Shown here in pieces: positions 63,949 to 64,000 of a stretch of DNA of 64,000 nt. Position 1 is the first letter of the stretch, and every line of letters begins with the position of its first letter. Position numbers and translations under genes: made by a program. The notes under the pieces are model-generated. The model made no database searches. It was given only the letters and a program-made list of their open reading frames with translations, and was not told the DNA's origin. Source of the DNA: Drosophila persimilis (taxonomy: Eukaryota; Arthropoda; Insecta; Diptera; Drosophilidae); assembly GCF_003286085.1 (NCBI RefSeq), contig NW_020825288.1, positions 14,818,001 to 14,882,000 on the forward strand, in the 5' to 3' direction.

Positions 63949-64000
63949 GTGGGCTGACTTAAAAATCAATTTTGTTGCTCTTTTTAAGGTTAAACTTTAA
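62790..64000. other. Right-edge stretch without a supported gene
   Basis: Contains CACCGT repeats (63196-63222) and, after 63.6 kb, AT-rich DNA that could be the 3' or 5' flank of a gene beyond the window. A minus-strand open frame at 63218-63427 has no supporting features. Confidence 0.45.
63910..63950. repeat. (GT)20 microsatellite
   Basis: GT run with one TT interruption at about 63929. Confidence 0.9.

Overview
The window is nuclear DNA of a fly of the genus Drosophila. Orthologues of fly genes are recognisable (Sec20, degringolade, a DUF1091/DM8 gene, an SLC22 carrier). Introns are mostly 50-80 nt with GT..AG ends, the long non-coding stretches are AT-rich and full of CA/GT, CAG and GGCAGT-type microsatellites, and core promoters use TATA/Inr or DRE/Motif 1/Motif 6 elements. 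The microsatellite load would fit an obscura-group species, but the species cannot be fixed from the sequence alone. Exon coordinates below come from reading splice sites and keeping frame by hand.

Left part (1-5.6 kb): an AT-rich block of degenerate ~130-bp repeats, then an intact gene for ribosomal protein eL30 with a small 5'UTR intron, a short secreted-protein gene, and the head-to-head pair Sec20 (-) / dgrn (+) sharing a ~440-bp promoter. After a 2.3-kb stretch without a convincing gene comes a classical short-chain dehydrogenase (five exons, 7.9-11.7 kb) with one 2.8-kb intron. From 11.7 to 20.7 kb no gene is seen.

Middle (20.7-33.2 kb): a Gln-rich secreted protein, a small four-helix membrane protein, and a compact cluster of four secreted-protein genes. 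The cluster holds a 178-aa Asp/Tyr-rich protein (+), a 132-aa Arg-rich protein (-), a DUF1091 protein (-) and a 387-aa Gln/Pro-rich protein (-). All four have a short first exon and a phase-0 intron in or at the end of the signal peptide.

Right part (33-64 kb): a ~5.7-kb gene-free stretch leads to a large gene for a SAM-domain protein (probable 5' exon ~39 kb, coding 44.4-50.2 kb, long 3'UTR). Its coding exon is preceded by a GC3-rich ORF in the same frame, separated only by UGA and four codons. After 4.7 kb of non-coding DNA, an SLC22-type organic ion carrier with nine coding exons lies on the minus strand (58.0-61.05 kb). A doubtful Trp-rich 45-aa ORF with a poly(A) signal sits at 62.5 kb.

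No transposase, reverse transcriptase, rRNA, tRNA or CRISPR array was recognised. The most interesting items are the in-frame UGA ahead of the SAM domain, the intron-poor eL30 copy with weak codon bias, the in-frame 63-nt intron at 28.7 kb, and a 39-nt poly-C run inside the SAM-gene intron.
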